A stretch of DNA of 33,749 bases from an uncultured Christensenella sp. (GCA_910584815.1 CAJUBT010000015.1:1-33749), one strand, 5' to 3'; counted from the stretch's first letter, positions 8,096-16,410 are shown. The notes: generated by a model from the letters alone, not told the origin. Numbers and translations are program-made.

Positions 8096-8329
8096 ATGGT
8101 AGGTAAAAAATTAAAAGAAAATGGTAATATAGAAAATAAATTAAAAGAGTTGCGAACTTTAAAGGGCATTAAAGTAGAAGATTTAGCAAAAACTATTGAA
8201 ATATCTAAAATTAAACTTAAGAGGATAGAGAAAAATAAAAGCCCAGCAAACATAACAACCCTTGCTAAGTTTGCCATATATTTTAACACTAAAGTAGATT
8301 ATCTTTTTGATGAGTATAATAAAACATAA
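8096..8329 (+). CDS. Small XRE-type HTH protein (77 aa)
   Basis: A helix-turn-helix protein of the Cro/CI fold, more divergent than its neighbour. After a Lys-rich start, residues 14-73 follow the family pattern: ENKLKELRTLKGIKVEDLAK, the recognition region ISKIKLKRIEKNKS, and a closing NITTLAKFAIYFNTKVDYLFDE. AGGAG (8086-8090) is 5 nt before ATG. Facing the 68-residue regulator over paired operators suggests mutual control. No phage or mobile gene is next to the pair, so it is a free-standing switch or the remnant of one. Confidence 0.8.
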   Translation: MVGKKLKENGNIENKLKELRTLKGIKVEDLAKTIEISKIKLKRIEKNKSPANITTLAKFAIYFNTKVDYLFDEYNKT

Positions 8330-8391
8330 ATCAACAAACGCTTTAAGTTTCTGTTAAAAAATTTAAGGTTCAAGTTTTAACTTTAAAATTA

Positions 8392-8423
8392 AAAAAACTC
8401 TATCTAATTTGATAAAGTTTTTT
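8392..8423 (+). terminator. Probable terminator after the 77-aa HTH gene
   Basis: AAAAAACT (8392-8399) and TATC (8401-8404) pair with GATA (8411-8414) and AGTTTTTT (8416-8423), with one C/A mismatch. The T-tract is moderate. Confidence 0.55.
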
Positions 8424-8456
8424 AAATTATAGTTTAATAAAATTTTATATTATGTA

Positions 8457-8485
8457 TTTACAATTATAAAAAATTTATATATATT
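8457..8485 (+). promoter_or_regulatory. Promoter of an orphan small RNA
   Basis: TTTACA (8457-8462), 17 bp, TATATT (8480-8485). No start codon with a ribosome site follows; the transcript would run into a three-hairpin segment ending in a strong terminator. Confidence 0.5.
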
Positions 8486-8491
8486 GATATT

Positions 8492-8577
8492 GTTGAATTA
8501 ACATCTAATCGCTTAAATCAGCGATGGTTTGGAGTTGTAACCAACCACGAACGGATTAATACTCCGTTCTTTTTTTT
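8492..8577 (+). ncRNA. Candidate small non-coding RNA with three hairpins
   Basis: The predicted transcript begins about 7 nt after the -10 box and is about 85 nt long. Hairpin 1 is ATCGCT (8508-8513) with AGCGAT (8520-8525). Hairpin 2 is GGTT-T-GG (8526-8532) with CCAACC (8541-8546). Hairpin 3 is GAACGGA (8549-8555) with TCCGTTC (8563-8569), followed by eight T, a textbook terminator. The segment is clearly richer in G+C than its flanks and carries no ORF. No plus-strand gene follows within 2 kb, so it is not a leader of a downstream gene. I do not recognise a known RNA family. The function is unknown. Confidence 0.6.
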
Positions 8578-8652
8578 ATTTACAATAAACTTTCTTTATT
8601 AACTTTTTATCAAATAATAGTTAATGGCTCTTATTAAAAAGATTTTTTAATT

Positions 8653-9705
8653 CTATCTTATTTTATTGCCACAAGAGTGACAGAATTTTGCGTTATCTGT
8701 AATTTTTTCTCCGCACTGAGGGCAATTATTGCCTGCTTTAACAAATTTCTTTCCACATTCTGTGCAAAATTTTGCATTAGGTGCATTTTTTGCTCCACAT
8801 TCTGTACAAAATTTACCTCTTTTTTCAGGCTTTTCATCATCGCTGGTGGAAGTTTTAATAGATTGTTTAACCATATCGCCAATAGCCATACCTGTTCCAA
8901 GTTGAGAACCAAGCCCTGCAAGCCCTGGGTTTTTAGCTGCATCACCAATAGCTTCGGCAGATTTATATTTTACATATGTATCCATACTATTTTTCAAAAC
9001 ACCCATAGAAGATTGGGTATCAATTGCTTTTTCAACTTGTTCAGGGAAGGAGATGTTTTCTATAACCAAGTTAGAAAGCAACAAACCTAAGTTTGTAAAT
9101 TGTTCACCAATTTGGGTTTTAACTTGTTTGCTAAATTCAAGTAAGTTGCTTGCAAGGTCTAAAGCTCCAATTTTGCTTTCAGCAATGGTATCAGAAATGC
9201 CAGAAACTAAAATGCTTTTTAAGTAACTAGAAATACTTTCGCTAGTATAGCTAGAACTTGTTCCAAAAAGTTCTTTTAAAAAAGTTTTTGCATCGTTAAC
9301 TCTAAAAGAAAAACTGCCAAAGCCTCTAATTCTTATAGAACCAAATTCTTTATCTCTCATTGTAATTGGGTTTGTGGTACCCCATTTTTGATTTGTGAAT
9401 TGGCGGGTGTTAACAAAAAATACATCAGCTGTGAAAGCAGATTTAAACCCTCTTGGCCAAGCAAGTAAAGCAGAAAGAATAGGTAAGTTGCTAACCATTA
9501 AGGTGTGAATTCCTGGTTCAAAAACATCTGCAATTTTACCTTTAACCATAAAAACAGCCACTTGAGATTCTCTAACAGTTAGTTTAGAGCCAATCATAAT
9601 TTGGCGACCTTCCATTGGAAATTTATAAACCATAGTGTTTGAACTATCATCAAGCCAATCAATATTTTTTAACGATTGAGATTTTATAAAACTAAAAAGT
9701 CCCAT
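8653..9705 (-). CDS. SPFH-domain protein with two C-terminal zinc ribbons (350 aa)
   Basis: An SPFH/Band-7-like scaffold of the YdjI type, a family linked in Bacillus to membrane-stress (PspA/LiaH-like) proteins. Residues about 30-240 form the SPFH region with a long helix-rich part (140-250). A short Gly-rich linker (about 255-290) leads to two zinc ribbons with CxxC pairs at Cys300/303 and 314/317, and at Cys328/331 and 342/345. No transmembrane helix is visible, so membrane contact would be peripheral. AGAGGA lies about 9 nt before ATG. The gene 128 bp upstream on the same strand encodes a membrane-anchored protein that may be its partner. Family call is good; the exact role is inferred. 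Confidence 0.85.
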   Translation of the reverse strand: MGLFSFIKSQSLKNIDWLDDSSNTMVYKFPMEGRQIMIGSKLTVRESQVAVFMVKGKIADVFEPGIHTLMVSNLPILSALLAWPRGFKSAFTADVFFVNTRQFTNQKWGTTNPITMRDKEFGSIRIRGFGSFSFRVNDAKTFLKELFGTSSSYTSESISSYLKSILVSGISDTIAESKIGALDLASNLLEFSKQVKTQIGEQFTNLGLLLSNLVIENISFPEQVEKAIDTQSSMGVLKNSMDTYVKYKSAEAIGDAAKNPGLAGLGSQLGTGMAIGDMVKQSIKTSTSDDEKPEKRGKFCTECGAKNAPNAKFCTECGKKFVKAGNNCPQCGEKITDNAKFCHSCGNKIR

Positions 9706-9833
9706 TGTAAATTTATCCTCTTTTATTTTTAAAATTTTTTATTAATTATTATTTTTTTACTTATTTAAAGTTATGTAAATTTAATAACGCAAAATAAAAA
9801 AATTATTTTGTTTTTTAATACCTATATTTTTTA

Positions 9834-10262
9834 CTATCTTAAAATGACATCACAATTAACAGCAGTAATTTCTTGCCCTTCAGATAGAACTATAGTTTGG
9901 TTGTGCTTATATTCTTTAACATAATTGCCAATTCTTAAATTAAAAGTTTCATCTTCATCTCTTGTGGAAAGTAAAGTGTATTTACCAGCCCAAACTCTGT
10001 TTTTCTTACCAACAATTTCGGTTTCATTTTGCTTTAAAATAATATCGCTAGAACCAAAAGAAACATTCATTTCACCATTTTCATCTACAACAGTTTGGTC
10101 TATTGTATATCTAACACCTTTTTTTGCTCTAATTCCATCAACTTCACGGTCCTTAAACCCTTTTAAAGTTTTAGAGTATTTACGGTTAATAAAAATAAAC
10201 ATTAAAAGTATAAATGCACATAGCACACCTAAAATAATGCAAAGAATTTGATAAGTATCCAT
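9834..10262 (-). CDS. Single-pass membrane protein of unknown function (142 aa)
   Basis: I recognise no family. Residues about 4-27 form one strongly hydrophobic helix, followed by a basic NRKYSKTLK stretch, which predicts a cytoplasmic C-terminal domain. That domain (about 45-142) is rich in short polar/hydrophobic alternations and looks all-beta (for example TIDQTVVDENGEMNVSF and KEYKHNQTIVLSEGQ). A non-ATG reading from 10325 adds 21 residues. ATG 10262 is preferred because AGGGAG (10275-10280) precedes it by 12 nt and the membrane helix then sits at the N-terminus. It lies just upstream of the SPFH/zinc-ribbon gene and is probably co-transcribed, so a membrane anchor for that scaffold is a reasonable guess. 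Confidence 0.7.
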   Translation of the reverse strand: MDTYQILCIILGVLCAFILLMFIFINRKYSKTLKGFKDREVDGIRAKKGVRYTIDQTVVDENGEMNVSFGSSDIILKQNETEIVGKKNRVWAGKYTLLSTRDEDETFNLRIGNYVKEYKHNQTIVLSEGQEITAVNCDVILR

Positions 10263-10418
10263 AACTATATTATTCTCCCTATTTATTAATATTAAGATTA
10301 TATATTTTTTTTGCACTTTAATCAATAGTTTTAAACAAAAAAAAGTTTTTTAGTAAAATTTGTCTTTTTTATAAAAACCTTTTGCCAACCTTTAAACATA
10401 AAAGTATAATGTTAATGT

Positions 10419-10493
10419 TAACCTAAAAAACTTGCTAAGGTTATAAAACTTTTTAAAATAATAAAATAAATTTTTATTTTTTTAGTTAACCTT
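10419..10493 (+). promoter_or_regulatory. Possible alternative hairpins in the 405-bp gap before the phosphohexomutase
   Basis: AAGGTTA (10437-10443) can pair either with upstream TAACCT (10419-10424) or with downstream TAACCTT (10487-10493), because GTTAACCT occurs twice 68 bp apart. Mutually exclusive pairing would suit an attenuator, but no terminator follows. The rest of 10263-10667 is featureless A+T-rich DNA. Confidence 0.2.
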
Positions 10494-10667
10494 ATTCACA
10501 TTTAATAAAAAAGTTTATAAAACTAAAAAATATTAACAATTTAAATGTTTTTAATATTAAAAAAAGAAAATTTTTAAAACTTAATTTTAACAAAACTTTC
10601 ATAATAAAACTTAACTTTTTTTAAAACAATTTTCAACTCAAAACAAAAAAAGGGAGAATTAAATTAT

Positions 10668-12059
10668 ATGATGAAAATAGGTACTTCTGGGTTTAGAGGA
10701 ATTATAGGCGATGAATTTACAAAGGAACAAGTTGTAAAAATAATTCAATGTGTGTGTAACCAAATAGATAAAAAAAGTTTAAAGAAGGAAGTTATTGTTG
10801 GTTACGATAACCGTTTTATGAGTGAGGTTTATGCAAAGTGGATTTGTGAAGTTTTTGCAGGTAATGGCGTTAAAACTATTTACACACAAACTTCTGTGCC
10901 TTCTCCTCTTGTAAGTTTAATGACTAAGAAATATAAAAACGATTTTGGAATTATGGTAACAGCAAGCCATAACCCATACTATTATAATGGAATAAAAGTT
11001 TTTGTGGCAGAAGGTAAAGAACCAGATAGTGAACTAGAGAAAATTTTAAATACGGAAACAGAAAACATAACCTTAATAAATGCTTTAGATTACGACCTTG
11101 CAATAAAAAATGGTTTAGTAACAACAAAAGACTATACTTCCGAGTTTGTAACTAACATTGTAAATTTGCTTAAATTTAAAAGTAATTTTAAAGCAAAAGT
11201 TCTTTTTAATGTTATGAATGGTTCAAGTTTTAATGCAATAATGGAACTAAAAAAACAACTAAATTTAACTAACTTAGATGTTGTTAACACAAATAGAGAT
11301 GCTCTTTTTAACTTAGATGGACCAATTCCTAATGAGGATAAATTACAAGATTTTAAAAAATATGCCTTAGAAAAGGGTTATGATTTTGCCTTTGCAACTG
11401 ATGGTGATGGCGATAGAATAGCATTGTTTGATGAAAAAGGTAACTTTTATTGTGGTAATGAATTAAATGCATTAATTTATTACTTTACCGTTAAGGAGAA
11501 AAAACAAACTGGGCCTGTTGTTAAAAATGTAACCGTTTCTAAACTTGTTGAAAATGTTGCAAATTTGTTAGGAGAGAAGGCTATAGAAACTAAAATAGGC
11601 TTTAAAAATGTTACAGAAGCTTTGGTAAACAACAATGCTTTAGTAGGAGCAGAAAATAGTGGTAGTGAAATTAAAGGGCATACTTTTTGTAAAGATGGTT
11701 TAATAGTTTTTGCATTAGCACTAGAAATTTTAGAATATTATAAAAAGCCTTTCAGTGAAATTTTTGCTGACCTTAAAAAACAAGCAAATTATAATATGAG
11801 TTATAAAGAAACCTCTATAAAAGTTGCAAGCAAGGAAAATATTATAAATTATTTAAACAATAACACTCCAAACTTTAACAAAAAAATTGTGTCAACAAGT
11901 ACACTAGATGGTTATAAATACTATTTCGAAGATGGTGCTTGGTTATCAATTAGGTTTAGTGGAACAGAAAATTTACTTAGAATTGTTGCAGAAACAAACA
12001 CTAAGGAAGAACTTGAAAGCATAATCGAAACCACCTTTGATATTATAAAAGCTATATAA
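10668..12059 (+). CDS. Alpha-D-phosphohexomutase (phosphoglucomutase/phosphomannomutase) (463 aa)
   Basis: Interconverts hexose 1- and 6-phosphates, feeding nucleotide-sugar and envelope synthesis. All four family sites are visible: the phosphoserine loop TASHNP (98-103, Ser100), the metal loop DGDGDR (245-250), the sugar-specificity region GAENSGSEIKGH (327-338, a variant of GEMSGH) and the phosphate-binding RFSGTEN (429-435). Length is normal. Two ATG codons stand in tandem; the first is taken because AGGGAG (10651-10656) is 11 nt upstream of it. Substrate choice (glucose, mannose or glucosamine) cannot be settled. The window also encodes galE, which uses related sugars. Confidence 0.93.
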   Translation: MMKIGTSGFRGIIGDEFTKEQVVKIIQCVCNQIDKKSLKKEVIVGYDNRFMSEVYAKWICEVFAGNGVKTIYTQTSVPSPLVSLMTKKYKNDFGIMVTASHNPYYYNGIKVFVAEGKEPDSELEKILNTETENITLINALDYDLAIKNGLVTTKDYTSEFVTNIVNLLKFKSNFKAKVLFNVMNGSSFNAIMELKKQLNLTNLDVVNTNRDALFNLDGPIPNEDKLQDFKKYALEKGYDFAFATDGDGDRIALFDEKGNFYCGNELNALIYYFTVKEKKQTGPVVKNVTVSKLVENVANLLGEKAIETKIGFKNVTEALVNNNALVGAENSGSEIKGHTFCKDGLIVFALALEILEYYKKPFSEIFADLKKQANYNMSYKETSIKVASKENIINYLNNNTPNFNKKIVSTSTLDGYKYYFEDGAWLSIRFSGTENLLRIVAETNTKEELESIIETTFDIIKAI

Positions 12060-12248
12060 CAATTTTTTAAACATTTTAATTAACAACAATTTGTTTATTA
12101 AAAGTGGATAAAAAAATTTCTAAGTATAAATAAAATTGCGTTTTTTGTAACTAACATAAATTTATGCTTGCTATTTTTATAATTAACTAAAACAAGCAAA
12201 AAAAGAAAAGAACAGAAATAAAGAAAAGAATAAAAGAGAGAAAGATAT

Positions 12249-12701
12249 ATGAGTGAAGTAATTAAATTTAAAAAAGTTAGCGATGATGCTATTATCCCTA
12301 ATTATGCCCACATAGAAGATGCTGGTATGGATGTTTATAGTAATGAAGAAAAACTTATTCCTGCACGCAGTTGGGATTTGGTTAAAACAGGAATATCAAT
12401 GGAACTTCCATCTGGTTACGAGGCTCAAGTTCGCAGTAAAAGTGGTTTAAGTTTAAAAAGTGGTCTTATAGTGTTAAACAGTCCAGGCACAATTGATGAA
12501 AATTATAGAGGAGAAGTTGGCGTTATTCTTATGAATGTTTCAAACCAAGACTATAAAGTTGAAAAACATCAAAAGGTGGCACAAATGGTTATAAATAAGG
12601 TGGAACACTTTAAGGTTATAGAAGTTGAAGAAATTTCAAACTCTAGCCGTGGAGATGGAGCATTTGGTTCCACAGGCTTAAAAGATAATAATAAAAAGTA
12701 A
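12249..12701 (+). CDS. dut: dUTP diphosphatase (150 aa)
   Basis: Hydrolyses dUTP to dUMP, keeping uracil out of DNA and supplying dTMP synthesis; the family acts as a homotrimer. All five motifs are present: AGMDVYS (25-31), RSKSGLS (62-68), PGTIDENYRGEVGVILMN (79-96, with catalytic Asp83 and Tyr86), QKVAQMVI (108-115) and the C-terminal P-loop-like RGDGAFGSTG (134-143), where Ala replaces the more usual Gly. AGAGAGAAAG precedes ATG. It is possibly co-transcribed with the phosphohexomutase gene 189 bp upstream, since no terminator is seen between them. Confidence 0.97.
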   Translation: MSEVIKFKKVSDDAIIPNYAHIEDAGMDVYSNEEKLIPARSWDLVKTGISMELPSGYEAQVRSKSGLSLKSGLIVLNSPGTIDENYRGEVGVILMNVSNQDYKVEKHQKVAQMVINKVEHFKVIEVEEISNSSRGDGAFGSTGLKDNNKK

Positions 12702-12738
12702 AAATATATAAACTAATAAATATGAAATTGATATTTAA

Positions 12739-12840
12739 CTAAAATGGCTAGAAATAAATACATACAACAAGGCGTTAAAGGATTTTTTGCAAGTTACCGA
12801 TTATAGCAACTTGGACAAGTTTACTCAGCTAGATAGTTAA
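12739..12840 (+). pseudogene. Possible 33-codon gene remnant in a 766-bp gap
   Basis: The gap 12702-13467 has no full gene. This frame, bounded by TAA codons, encodes a protein-like stretch (TYNKALKDFLQVTDYSNLD, then KFTQLDS) with no start codon or ribosome site. Its G+C is higher than the flanks. It could be the 3' end of a lost gene or part of a structured transcript. Within it CAAGTT (12790-12795), AACTTG (12808-12813) and CAAGTT (12816-12821) alternate in orientation. I cannot name a parent family. Confidence 0.3.
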
Positions 12841-13077
12841 CTCTAAAGCGTAAAATTTCTACCATTGGTTATGTAATATATAAAAGTCTGTAATATAAAA
12901 AATATATAATATAATTAATAGTTAAATAAATTTTATTAATTGTAGTTAAATAATTTTTTTAATAGTATTTAAACAAATTGTATTTAAATTTGTTTTGAAT
13001 TTTTAACATAATTTAATATATATTTTTATATCTAATTGAGTTAAATAATTAAAAATAAACTTTAAATATAAACAACC

Positions 13078-13118
13078 AAAAAACATTAGCAGTTTAAACA
13101 ATTGCTAATGTTTTTTTT
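13078..13118 (+). terminator. Strong terminator about 380 bp after dut
   Basis: AAAAAACATTAGCA (13078-13091) pairs perfectly with TGCTAATGTTTTTT (13103-13116). It lies far from any recognised coding end, implying either a long dut 3' untranslated region or a separate non-coding transcript from 12702-13077. Nothing else is seen between here and the next promoter. Confidence 0.85.
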
Positions 13119-13379
13119 AATTTATAATAAGTTTTGTTTAACATAAAATATGTTTTAAATATTATTTATTTTTTATTAAAATTACATTTAAAAGTTTCAA
13201 ATTATTTTTGTTATATATTTTTATAAAATTTATTTTAATTAAAAGTTATAATTGTATAAAAATAAATTAATTTAAAATTTAACCATTTTATTTTAAACGC
13301 AGTCATATTAATATAATGAGTTAATTTTATTATTTGATTCTTACAATATGTGTTAAATTGCTAAAACCTGTTTTTTTAT

Positions 13380-13408
13380 TTAACAAATTTTGTTTTGTAT
13401 GTTATAAA
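13380..13408 (+). promoter_or_regulatory. Promoter of the CNNM/CBS gene
   Basis: TTAACA (13380-13385), 17 bp, TATAAA (13403-13408), giving a leader of about 50 nt to the TTG start at 13468. Confidence 0.5.
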
Positions 13409-13467
13409 AGATGTATAAGAGGAATTTTACATTGCTCTAATTTACATTTGCTGGGGGATTTTTTACT

Positions 13468-14781
13468 TTGACAAATATTTTTTTAATTATAGCCTTAGTG
13501 CTGTTAATAATGTGTTCAGCATTCTTTTCAGCTAGCGAAATAGCCTTTTCTTCAAGTAGTAGCGTAAGGTTAAAAAACCTTGCAGAAGATAATGTTAAAG
13601 GTTCAAGAAAAGCTTTATACATAAGCGAGCATTTTGATAGTGCACTTTCAACTGTTCTTGTTGGCAACAATTTTGTAAACATTTTATCTACAACTCTTTG
13701 TGCTTATTTATTTTTAAATATAATTTCTAACCCTGTTGTTTATAACATTGTTAACACCGTGGTTATGACAATTGTAATTTTAATTTTTGGCGAAATTCTT
13801 CCAAAATCTATTGCAAAAAACAATCCAGAAAAAGCGTGTTTATTTATTGCCCCTATTTTGTTTATTGTTATGAAAGTTTTGTTTATTTTTTGTGTGCCTT
13901 TTAATTTATTGCAAAAAGCATTTAGAAAAAAACAAAATGATGAAAATAAAAAGCCAACTATAACAGAAGATGAACTTGAAACTATTGTTGAAACAATGGA
14001 AGAAGAAGGCGTTATAGAAGAGCAAGATGCCGACATAATTTATGGTGCATTAAAATTTAATGATGTTTCTGTTAAAGATGTTATGACTCCACGAGTGGAT
14101 GTTGTTTGCATTAACATTAAATGTAACATTGAAGACATTAAAAAAACATTTTTAAGAACCCAGTTCTCAAGAATACCAGTTTATGAAAAATCTAAAGATA
14201 ACATAATTGGTATTTTAAATCAAAAAACTTTCTTTTCTGCAATAGTAGGGAAAAATCATATTAATATTCATAGTATGTTAACTCCTGCTTTATTTGTTTC
14301 TCAAACCACAAAAATAAACGATGTTATGAAATTAATGCAGAAAGAGCAAAAACATATGGCAATTGTTAGCGATGAATATGGTGGCACAAGTGGTATTATT
14401 ACTATGGAAGATTGCTTTGAAGAAGTTTTTGGCGAAGTTTATGATGAGCACGATGATATAGTAACAACAATTTCTAAAATTGAAGATAATAAATTTAGAG
14501 TTAATGCAGAATTAAGCGTTGAAGAATTGTTTGACTTTTTACAAATAGAAAAAATGCCTAAGGAAAAATATAGCAATATTGCATCTTTCTTGTGCCATAT
14601 TAGCGATAGCGTTCCTCAACAGGGCAAGGTTATTACTTATAAAACAGTAGATGAAACAATAGGTGAAGATAGTAAGTTTATTAAAACAGAGTTGGTTTTA
14701 TCTTTTAAATTAATAAAGGTTGAAAAACGCCGAATAAGAGAAGTTGAACTAACCTTAACAAGTCAAGTTATAGATGAATAG
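13468..14781 (+). CDS. CNNM/CBS/CorC-HlyC family membrane protein (437 aa)
   Basis: Member of the hemolysin-C/CorC-like family implicated in magnesium and cobalt handling. An N-terminal DUF21/CNNM membrane domain (about 1-150) has hydrophobic segments near 3-23, 60-84, 90-110 and 122-145 and the conserved GEILPKSIA (108-116). Two CBS modules follow (about 200-320) with MTPR (206-209) and the DEYGGTSGIITMED signature (302-315). A CorC/HlyC transporter-associated domain (about 330-420) ends the protein. The start is TTG: no ATG or GTG exists between the upstream stop at 13438 and this codon, GGGGGA lies about 10 nt ahead, and starting at the next ATG (Met15) would cut the first membrane helix in half. 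Transport itself is debated for this family. Confidence 0.92.
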   Translation: MTNIFLIIALVLLIMCSAFFSASEIAFSSSSSVRLKNLAEDNVKGSRKALYISEHFDSALSTVLVGNNFVNILSTTLCAYLFLNIISNPVVYNIVNTVVMTIVILIFGEILPKSIAKNNPEKACLFIAPILFIVMKVLFIFCVPFNLLQKAFRKKQNDENKKPTITEDELETIVETMEEEGVIEEQDADIIYGALKFNDVSVKDVMTPRVDVVCINIKCNIEDIKKTFLRTQFSRIPVYEKSKDNIIGILNQKTFFSAIVGKNHINIHSMLTPALFVSQTTKINDVMKLMQKEQKHMAIVSDEYGGTSGIITMEDCFEEVFGEVYDEHDDIVTTISKIEDNKFRVNAELSVEELFDFLQIEKMPKEKYSNIASFLCHISDSVPQQGKVITYKTVDETIGEDSKFIKTELVLSFKLIKVEKRRIREVELTLTSQVIDE

Positions 14782-14938
14782 TTTATAATTAAATTTTTAA
14801 TTTGAAATTTATTCAAAATTAAAAAATAAATTTTATAAAGCTATTTAATTTAAACATAAATTGTCAAAAATTAAAATAACGAACTACCTTTAAACCTAAT
14901 GGCTAAGTACAAGTAAGAGGAGTTAAAAAAGTAACACA

Positions 14939-16198
14939 ATGTCAATTATAAAAAGTCAACACATCTATTTACCAAACAAACATTTAGATTTTACTAAATG
15001 GGCAGTAATTAGTTGCGAACAATTTGCAAACGATGAAGAGTACTGGGAAACCGTTAAAAACTATGTAAGTGGTAGCCCAACAACTTATGAACTTATTTTG
15101 CCAGAAATAAGTTTTAAAAGTGATTGGGAAACAAAAATAAAAGAGATTAATAAAAACATACTTAACTACTATCAAGCAGGAATGTTTGAAGATGCTGGTC
15201 CTTGCATAGTTTTAGTTAATCGTAGCACCAAAAATCACCCAAAAAGATTAGGGCTTGTTATGACAGTAGACTTAGAAAAATTTAGCACCATACCAACAAA
15301 TCAAGCTCCAATTAAAGCAAGTGAAGGTTCTTTTGTAGACAGAGTTCCGCCTAGAGTAGAAATGCGAAAAGATAGTATTATGGAACTATCTAACATTGTG
15401 TTATTATATGATGACCGCAAAATTCACATAGCAAATAATTTGTATGAAAGAAGAGAAGAGTTAGATAAACTTTATGAATTTAACCTTAACTTAGATGGTG
15501 GAAAGGTTACTGGCTACAGAGTTAAAAATGTTGAAGGAATGACAAGATTATTTGACCAACTTTTAACACCAGAATATTTAAAAGAAACTTTTAACACCGA
15601 CAATGAATTTTTGTTTGCAGTGGCAGATGGAAACCAATCTTTAGTAACTGCAAAAGAACACTGGAATAATGTTAAAAAGTTTTTAAACGAAGAGGAACAA
15701 TTAAATCACCCAGCAAGATATGTGCTTGTTGAGGCAATAAACATTCACGATGATGGGGTAGAACTAAACCCAATTCATCGTATTGTTATGGGTGTTAATA
15801 AAAGTTTTTTAAAAGGGCTTAAAAAACTTTTTAAAATTAACAAAAAAATGAGTGAAGAAGAATATACCACACAAAAAATTTTTATGGGAGATGAAGAAGA
15901 TACTTTTTATGTTCCTTCTAACACTCCTAAAGCAATTAAATTAATTCAAGATTATATAGATAAATGTTCTTCAAAGCATATAGAAATGTCGGTAGACTAT
16001 ATAAAAAGTGAAGAAGAACTAAAGCAAACTTGTAAAATAAAGCGTAATGCTATTGGCATTACAATTCCAAAAATAAACAAAAATGAATTATTCGAGTTTA
16101 TTATTAAACAAGGGCCATTGCCAAGAAAATCTTTTGCAATGTGTGAACCAAAAGAAAAACGCTATTACTTAGAAGCACACAAAATTAAGTTAGTTTAG
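14939..16198 (+). CDS. DUF1015 family protein (419 aa)
   Basis: A conserved cytoplasmic family, common in Clostridia, with no established biochemical function. Typical features are the start with KWAVISCEQF (20-29), the RVPPRVEMRKDS stretch, and a VADGNQSLVTAKEHW segment matching the family's ADGHH/GDGNHSLATAK motif. Length is normal. The ATG is the first start after an in-frame TAA at 14924-14926. The AGAGGAG ribosome site (14916-14922) is 16 nt away, unusually far, echoing the long spacing of the Fic gene. No signal peptide or membrane helix is seen. It is followed by a gap rich in inverted repeats. Confidence 0.9.
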   Translation: MSIIKSQHIYLPNKHLDFTKWAVISCEQFANDEEYWETVKNYVSGSPTTYELILPEISFKSDWETKIKEINKNILNYYQAGMFEDAGPCIVLVNRSTKNHPKRLGLVMTVDLEKFSTIPTNQAPIKASEGSFVDRVPPRVEMRKDSIMELSNIVLLYDDRKIHIANNLYERREELDKLYEFNLNLDGGKVTGYRVKNVEGMTRLFDQLLTPEYLKETFNTDNEFLFAVADGNQSLVTAKEHWNNVKKFLNEEEQLNHPARYVLVEAINIHDDGVELNPIHRIVMGVNKSFLKGLKKLFKINKKMSEEEYTTQKIFMGDEEDTFYVPSNTPKAIKLIQDYIDKCSSKHIEMSVDYIKSEEELKQTCKIKRNAIGITIPKINKNELFEFIIKQGPLPRKSFAMCEPKEKRYYLEAHKIKLV

Positions 16199-16212
16199 TT
16201 ATTAATTTTTTA

Positions 16213-16257
16213 ATAGTTTTTAATTTTGTTTAATTTTTTTTTAACATTAAAAACTAT
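16213..16257. repeat. 12-bp inverted repeat after the DUF1015 gene
   Basis: ATAGTTTTTAAT (16213-16224) and ATTAAAAACTAT (16246-16257) are perfect complements around a 21-nt loop. There is no clean T-tail, so it is a weak terminator or an RNA 3' end stabiliser. Confidence 0.5.
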
Positions 16258-16332
16258 AAAAATTTTAATATATAAGTTTTGTTTATGGTTGTTAATAAAA
16301 AGTTTTATAAGCAACTTAATAATACAAAACAA

Positions 16333-16410
16333 GGGAAGTTGAATTTTAGTGTACTAAAATTCAACACAAAAAATAAATTTTTTGTTCAAAAACTGTTGTT
16401 TTTGCTTCCC
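16333..16410. repeat. Three-leaf cloverleaf inverted-repeat element
   Basis: An outer stem GGGAAG (16333-16338)/CTTCCC (16405-16410) encloses three back-to-back hairpins. These are TTGAATTTTAGT/ACTAAAATTCAA (16339-16350, 16353-16364), ACAAAAAA/TTTTTTGT (16366-16373, 16378-16385) and CAAAAAC/GTTTTTG (16387-16393, 16398-16404). Only single bases (C16365, T16386) separate the arms, so 66 of 78 bases can pair. There is no T-tail, ORF or tRNA sequence feature. It lies about 100 bp before tex. It could be a structured RNA, a small palindromic repeat element or a protein-binding cruciform. Confidence 0.7.

Noticed and set aside
7981..8289. 102-codon minus-strand frame opposite the 77-aa HTH gene
   Set aside because: It lies antisense to a well-supported HTH gene and covers its operator region; composition is Phe/Ile-rich as expected for a shadow frame.
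12744..12806. ATG-initiated 20-codon frame overlapping the suspected remnant
   Set aside because: No ribosome site, and the other frame over the same bases looks more protein-like.
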